Source: an uncultured Burkholderiales bacterium
GTDB taxonomy: Bacteria; Pseudomonadota; Gammaproteobacteria; Burkholderiales; Burkholderiaceae
DNA: 17,853 bases
Assembly: GCA_946480465.1 (NCBI GenBank)
Contig: CAMLJY010000101.1
Location: 1 to 17,853 of the forward strand
Direction of reading: 5' to 3'
Under the pieces are notes generated by a model. The model worked only from the letters and a program-made list of their open reading frames with translations, searched no databases and was not told the origin of the DNA. The position numbers were made by a program, and so were the translations under genes. Below, piece by piece: positions 14,709 through 17,853 of the stretch; the first letter of the stretch is position 1, and each line of letters begins with the position of its first letter.

Positions 14709-16294
14709 AACAGCCCGACCCTTTGACCAGTGACGCGGTGGTGGACGACCTCGTCGTCGGTGCCGGCTCCTGCGGCACCGTGATCGCCAGCCGCCTCTCG
14801 GCTGACCAGCGCCGGCGCGTGCTGCTGCTGGAAGCCGGTGCCGACCACCCATCGGTGCCCGACATGCCGGCCGAACTGCTCGATGCCAACGTGCCGGTGC
14901 TCACCGGCCACCACTGGAACGTGCCGGCCCTGCTGCGCGAGGAACCGGCCGGCCGGCCCGCCGATCCGGCCAACCAGTTCGACTACGCGGTCGGCAGGCT
15001 GGTCGGCGGCTCGTCGGCCATCAACGCCACGCTGGCCTTGCGCGGCCTGCCGGAGGACTACGAGGAGTGGAACCGCGCCTGCGGCGGCCACTGGTCCTGG
15101 GCCGAGGTGCTGCCGCAGCTGCGAGCGATCGAGGATGACCCCGCCGGCGACCCGGCGCTGCACGGCAGCGGTGGTCCGTTGCCCATCCACCGCGAAGGGC
15201 GCGAAGGCCTGACCACCATGCAGGCGGCCTTCCTCGACACCTGCCTGGCGCTGGGCATGCCGGCCTGCGCCGACCACAACGCGCCCGACGCCGACGGCGT
15301 GGGCGCCATCCCGCGCAACATCCGCGGTGGCGTGCGCATGTCCACCGCGCTCGCCTACCTGGCGCCGGTGCGCGACCGCGCCAACCTGGCCATCCGCGGC
15401 CATGCCACCGTGCGCTCGCTCACCTGGGATGCCGGCGGCCGATGCAGCGGTGCCGAGGTGCAGGTCGATGGCCGCGTCGTTCGCGTATCAGCACGCCGCG
15501 TGATCCTGTGCGCCGGCGCACTGGCCACGCCGCAGATCCTGCTGCGCTCGGGCATCGGCGATCCGCACCAGCTGGAAGCCCTGGGCATCCCGGTGCGCGC
15601 CGCGCTGCGGGGCGTGGGCCGCAACCTGATCGAACATCCCACGGTCGCCCTGTGGGCCGCGCCCACGCCCGGCAGCTGCCGGCTGGGCGAGCCCGCGCAC
15701 CAGGTGATGGCGCGCTACACCGCCGGCGGCAGCCCCCACCGCAGCGACATGCACCTGTACGTGCTGAGCGGCATCGACACTGCCGCCGTGCCCATGCTGC
15801 AGGCGGCGCTGGGCTCGCCGGTGGGCGTGGGCGTCGCTGCCTGCCTGATGAAGCCGGTGTCCAGCGGCTTCGTCCGCCTGCGCAGCGCCGACCCCACCGT
15901 GGCAGCACAGGTGGTTGTCAACTGCGGCACCGAGCGCGCCGACTCCGTGCGGCTGAAAGAGGGCGCACGCCGCGCCTGGGCGGTGCTGACAGGCGGCGCC
16001 CTCGGCCACCGCATCGGCCGCATCTTCGCGTGGACCGGCGCCATCGTCGAATCCGACACCGCGCTGGAACGCGCCACCCAGGCCTTCAACCGCCCGATGC
16101 GCCACCCCGTCGGCACCGCCCGCATGGGCCGCGAAGACGACGCGGACGCCGTGACCGGCCCCTTCGGCCAGGTCCACGGCGTACCCGGCCTGTGGCTGGC
16201 CGATGCGTCGCTGATGCCCACCATGCCCAGCGCGCCCACGAACCTCAGCTGCGTGCTGCTGGCCGAGCGCGTGGCCGCTCAACTCCTGAAATAG
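14705..16294 (+). CDS. GMC-family FAD-dependent oxidoreductase
   Basis: A 529-residue protein of normal length for the glucose-methanol-choline oxidoreductase family. Its ATG overlaps the stop of the TE-containing NRPS (ATGA). The N-terminus has the dinucleotide-binding motif GAGSCG (19-24) and Glu43 (LLLEAG) for FAD ribose. GMC signature 1 is GRLVGGSSAIN (97-107), followed by RGLPEDYEEW. Signature 2 is CAGALATPQILLRSGIG (269-285), followed by GVGRNLIEHP. The C-terminal HPVGTARMG gives catalytic His467, and the second active-site residue appears to be Asn513 (SAPTN), as in the His/Asn pair of choline oxidase. No signal peptide or membrane segment is seen, so it is probably cytoplasmic. The family oxidises alcohols, sometimes amines or C-C bonds. 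Its place between the TE gene and another Cy gene suggests it oxidises the polyketide-peptide, for example a hydroxyl group, or less usually aromatises thiazoline; substrate unknown. Confidence 0.93.
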   Translation: MKQPDPLTSDAVVDDLVVGAGSCGTVIASRLSADQRRRVLLLEAGADHPSVPDMPAELLDANVPVLTGHHWNVPALLREEPAGRPADPANQFDYAVGRLVGGSSAINATLALRGLPEDYEEWNRACGGHWSWAEVLPQLRAIEDDPAGDPALHGSGGPLPIHREGREGLTTMQAAFLDTCLALGMPACADHNAPDADGVGAIPRNIRGGVRMSTALAYLAPVRDRANLAIRGHATVRSLTWDAGGRCSGAEVQVDGRVVRVSARRVILCAGALATPQILLRSGIGDPHQLEALGIPVRAALRGVGRNLIEHPTVALWAAPTPGSCRLGEPAHQVMARYTAGGSPHRSDMHLYVLSGIDTAAVPMLQAALGSPVGVGVAACLMKPVSSGFVRLRSADPTVAAQVVVNCGTERADSVRLKEGARRAWAVLTGGALGHRIGRIFAWTGAIVESDTALERATQAFNRPMRHPVGTARMGREDDADAVTGPFGQVHGVPGLWLADASLMPTMPSAPTNLSCVLLAERVAAQLLK

Positions 16295-16303
16295 GAAACA
16301 GGA
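16293..16303 (+). promoter_or_regulatory. Shine-Dalgarno-like region before the last NRPS gene
   Basis: AGGAAACAGGA begins inside the GMC stop codon and ends 3 nt before ATG 16307. The first AGGA is 10 nt and the second 3 nt from the ATG. The gap between stop and start is only 12 nt, the sole non-overlapping junction in the window, so the gene still belongs to the same operon. Confidence 0.5.
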
Positions 16304-16306
16304 TCA

Positions 16307-17853
16307 ATGCAGCAACTGCTGACCGAGCTGCGCGAGCGTGGCATCCGGCTGTGGCTCCATGGCGAGCGGCTGGGCATCGACGCGCCCAAGGGGGCACTGA
16401 CCGAGCCGCTGCGCGAGCGCCTGCGGGCGGCCAAGCCTGAACTGGTGCAGCTGCTGCAGCGCGGCGAGCAGCCGCTGGACGCGCTGCCTGCGCTGGAGCC
16501 CGACCCCACCAGTCGCCACGAACCCTTCCCGTTGACCGACGTCCAGCAGGCCTTCTGGACGGGCCGCGCCGACTACGTGGAACTGGGCGGCGGCACCCAC
16601 TTCTACATCGAGCTGGAACGATCCGGCCTGGCGCTGGAACGCCTCGAAGAGGCCTTGCGAAGACTCGTCGTCCGCCACGACATGCTGCGCGCGGTCATCG
16701 ACCCCGACGGCCGCCAGCGCATCCTGCCGGAGGTGCCGCCCTACCGCATCGCCACGCACGACCTGCGCGGCCGGCCGGCGCCCGAACGCGAAGCGGTGCT
16801 GGTCAACACCCGCCGTCGCCTGTCGCACAACCGCCGCCCGACGGACACCTGGCCGCTGTTCGAGGTTCAGGCCGCGCGGCTGGACGACGACCAATTGCGC
16901 CTCTTCATCAGCCTGGACGTGCTGCTGGTCGACGCCTCGAGCATGTTCCTGTTCTTCCAGGAATGGCGGCGCTTCTACGAAGACCCGTCGTGGTGCCCGG
17001 CCGCGCTGCAGCTGTCCTACCGCGACTACGCCGAATTCGAGCGCCGGCTGCCCGAGCTGCCGTCGTTCCAGCGCGCGCAGGCCTACTGGACGGCCCGGCT
17101 CGACACGCTGCCGCCCGCCCCCGAGCTGCCGCTGGCCGTGCAGCCACGGCAACTGCGCCAGCCCCGCTTCGTGCGGCGGACCCTCACCGTGGCGCCCGAG
17201 CGCTGGCTGCGCCTCAAGGCCCGCGCGCAGCAGCGCGGCGCCACCCCGAGCACGCTGCTGATGGCGGCGTTCTCCGAAGTCCTGCGGCGCTGGTCGCGCC
17301 AGCGCGACTTCACGCTCAACGTCACCCTGTACAACCGCTTCCCGGTGCACCCGGAGGTGGGGCAGCTGATCGGCGACTTCACCACCACCAACCTGCTGGC
17401 GGTGACGGCCGAGCCGGGCGACAGCTTTGAACAGCGCCTGGTGCGCCTGAACCTGCAGCTGGCGCAGGACCTGGAGCACCGCGAGTACAGCGGCATGCGC
17501 GTGCTGCGCGAACGCATGCGGCGTTTGGGCAACGTGCCCGGCGCGGGCATGCCGGTCGTCTTCACCAGCATGCTCGCGCTCGATGCGCAGCAGGGCACGA
17601 TGGACGAGATGTACTTCTTCGGACGGTACGTCGACGGCATCACGCAGACGCCGCAGATCTGGCTGGACCACCAGATGCAGGAAACCGAGGGCACGCTGGT
17701 GCTGATCTGGGACGCGGTGGACGGCCTTTTCCCGAAGGACATGCTCGACGACATGCTGGCCGCCTACGGCGACCTGCTGCAGCGCCTGGCCGACGACGCC
17801 TCGGCCTGGACGCAGGACGGCGCGCTGGTGAACCTGCCCGCGGCGCAGCAGGC
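16307..17853 (+). CDS. NRPS, 3'-truncated: TubC docking-Cy-(continues)
   Basis: The frame stays open from ATG 16307 to the window edge (515 complete codons). Residues 1-50 are a TubC-type docking domain (RERGIRLWLHGERLGIDAPK, then GALTEPL). A complete, canonical heterocyclization domain follows at about 65-500: HEPFPLTDVQQAFWTGR, RHDMLRAVI, D204-VLLV-D209-AS-S212, GDFTTTN, PVVFTS with Thr420, and TQTPQIWLDHQ with Asp454. All key Cy residues are intact. The protein is clearly a paralogue of the Cy-PCP protein at 5855, sharing stretches such as WPLFEVQAARLD and LAQDLEHR. The last visible residues (VNLPAAQQA) resemble the linker that precedes adenylation domains, so an A domain may follow, but this is a weak inference. 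Expected role: accept a chain through the docking domain and form a thiazoline or oxazoline. Downstream domains are outside the window. Confidence 0.93.
   Translation, partial: MQQLLTELRERGIRLWLHGERLGIDAPKGALTEPLRERLRAAKPELVQLLQRGEQPLDALPALEPDPTSRHEPFPLTDVQQAFWTGRADYVELGGGTHFYIELERSGLALERLEEALRRLVVRHDMLRAVIDPDGRQRILPEVPPYRIATHDLRGRPAPEREAVLVNTRRRLSHNRRPTDTWPLFEVQAARLDDDQLRLFISLDVLLVDASSMFLFFQEWRRFYEDPSWCPAALQLSYRDYAEFERRLPELPSFQRAQAYWTARLDTLPPAPELPLAVQPRQLRQPRFVRRTLTVAPERWLRLKARAQQRGATPSTLLMAAFSEVLRRWSRQRDFTLNVTLYNRFPVHPEVGQLIGDFTTTNLLAVTAEPGDSFEQRLVRLNLQLAQDLEHREYSGMRVLRERMRRLGNVPGAGMPVVFTSMLALDAQQGTMDEMYFFGRYVDGITQTPQIWLDHQMQETEGTLVLIWDAVDGLFPKDMLDDMLAAYGDLLQRLADDASAWTQDGALVNLPAAQQ

Noticed and set aside
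10308..14852. Very long open frame on the minus strand (about 1500 codons)
   Set aside because: It is antisense to a fully supported TubC-Cy-A-PCP-TE gene and shows no recognisable motif. It is rich in Gln, Arg, His, Gly and Ala, as expected for a GC-driven shadow frame.

Overview
This 17.9 kb window is one continuous stretch of a hybrid type I polyketide / non-ribosomal peptide biosynthetic operon. All genes are on the + strand and there is essentially no non-coding DNA. Very high G+C, strong third-position G/C use and ATGA-type overlaps fit a high-GC Gram-negative bacterium. Burkholderiales (Betaproteobacteria) or a myxobacterium are the likeliest hosts, but the window holds no taxonomic marker gene and this is inference.

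Layout: (1) 1-5858, 3' part of a multidomain PKS: C-terminal tail of what looks like a fatty-acyl-AMP ligase (FAAL), then ACP-KS-AT-DH-KR-ACP. (2) 5855-7825, small NRPS protein: TubC-type docking domain, heterocyclization (Cy) domain and carrier protein, with no adenylation domain. (3) 7822-10482, PKS-like protein that is only DH-KR-ACP, with no KS and no AT. (4) 10479-14708, NRPS: TubC docking domain, degenerate Cy-like domain, cysteine-type adenylation domain, carrier protein and thioesterase. (5) 14705-16294, GMC-family FAD oxidoreductase. (6) 16307 to the right edge, the start of a third TubC-Cy NRPS. The first four junctions overlap by 4 nt (one GTGA, three ATGA); the fifth is a 12-nt gap with a Shine-Dalgarno-like sequence. 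No promoter or terminator is visible, so transcription probably starts upstream and runs out of the window.

Working model (inference): a fatty acid is adenylated by the FAAL and loaded on the first ACP, then extended by one malonyl unit on protein 1. The chain passes through a C-terminal short linear motif to the TubC domain of a Cy protein, where cysteine is condensed and cyclized to a thiazoline. Protein 4 carries the only adenylation domain in the window, with a specificity pocket reading D-L-Y-N-M-S-L-V-W, close to the cysteine code. It may therefore charge the A-less carrier of protein 2 in trans, as one Cys A domain does in yersiniabactin synthesis. Proteins 2 and 3 together look like one Cy-PCP/DH-KR-ACP line from which KS and AT are missing. 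Protein 4 would add a further cysteine and release the chain by its TE. The GMC enzyme would oxidise an intermediate or product. A lipid-tailed thiazoline/thiazole compound, perhaps a micacocidin/yersiniabactin-like metallophore, is the broad expectation.

Most unusual points: the KS/AT-less DH-KR-ACP protein; the two KR domains, each missing a different residue of the catalytic tetrad (Asn to Cys in protein 1, Ser to Ala in protein 3); the degenerate Cy domain in front of the Cys A domain; and a matched set of two C-terminal docking motifs and three TubC acceptors that suggests how the proteins connect.
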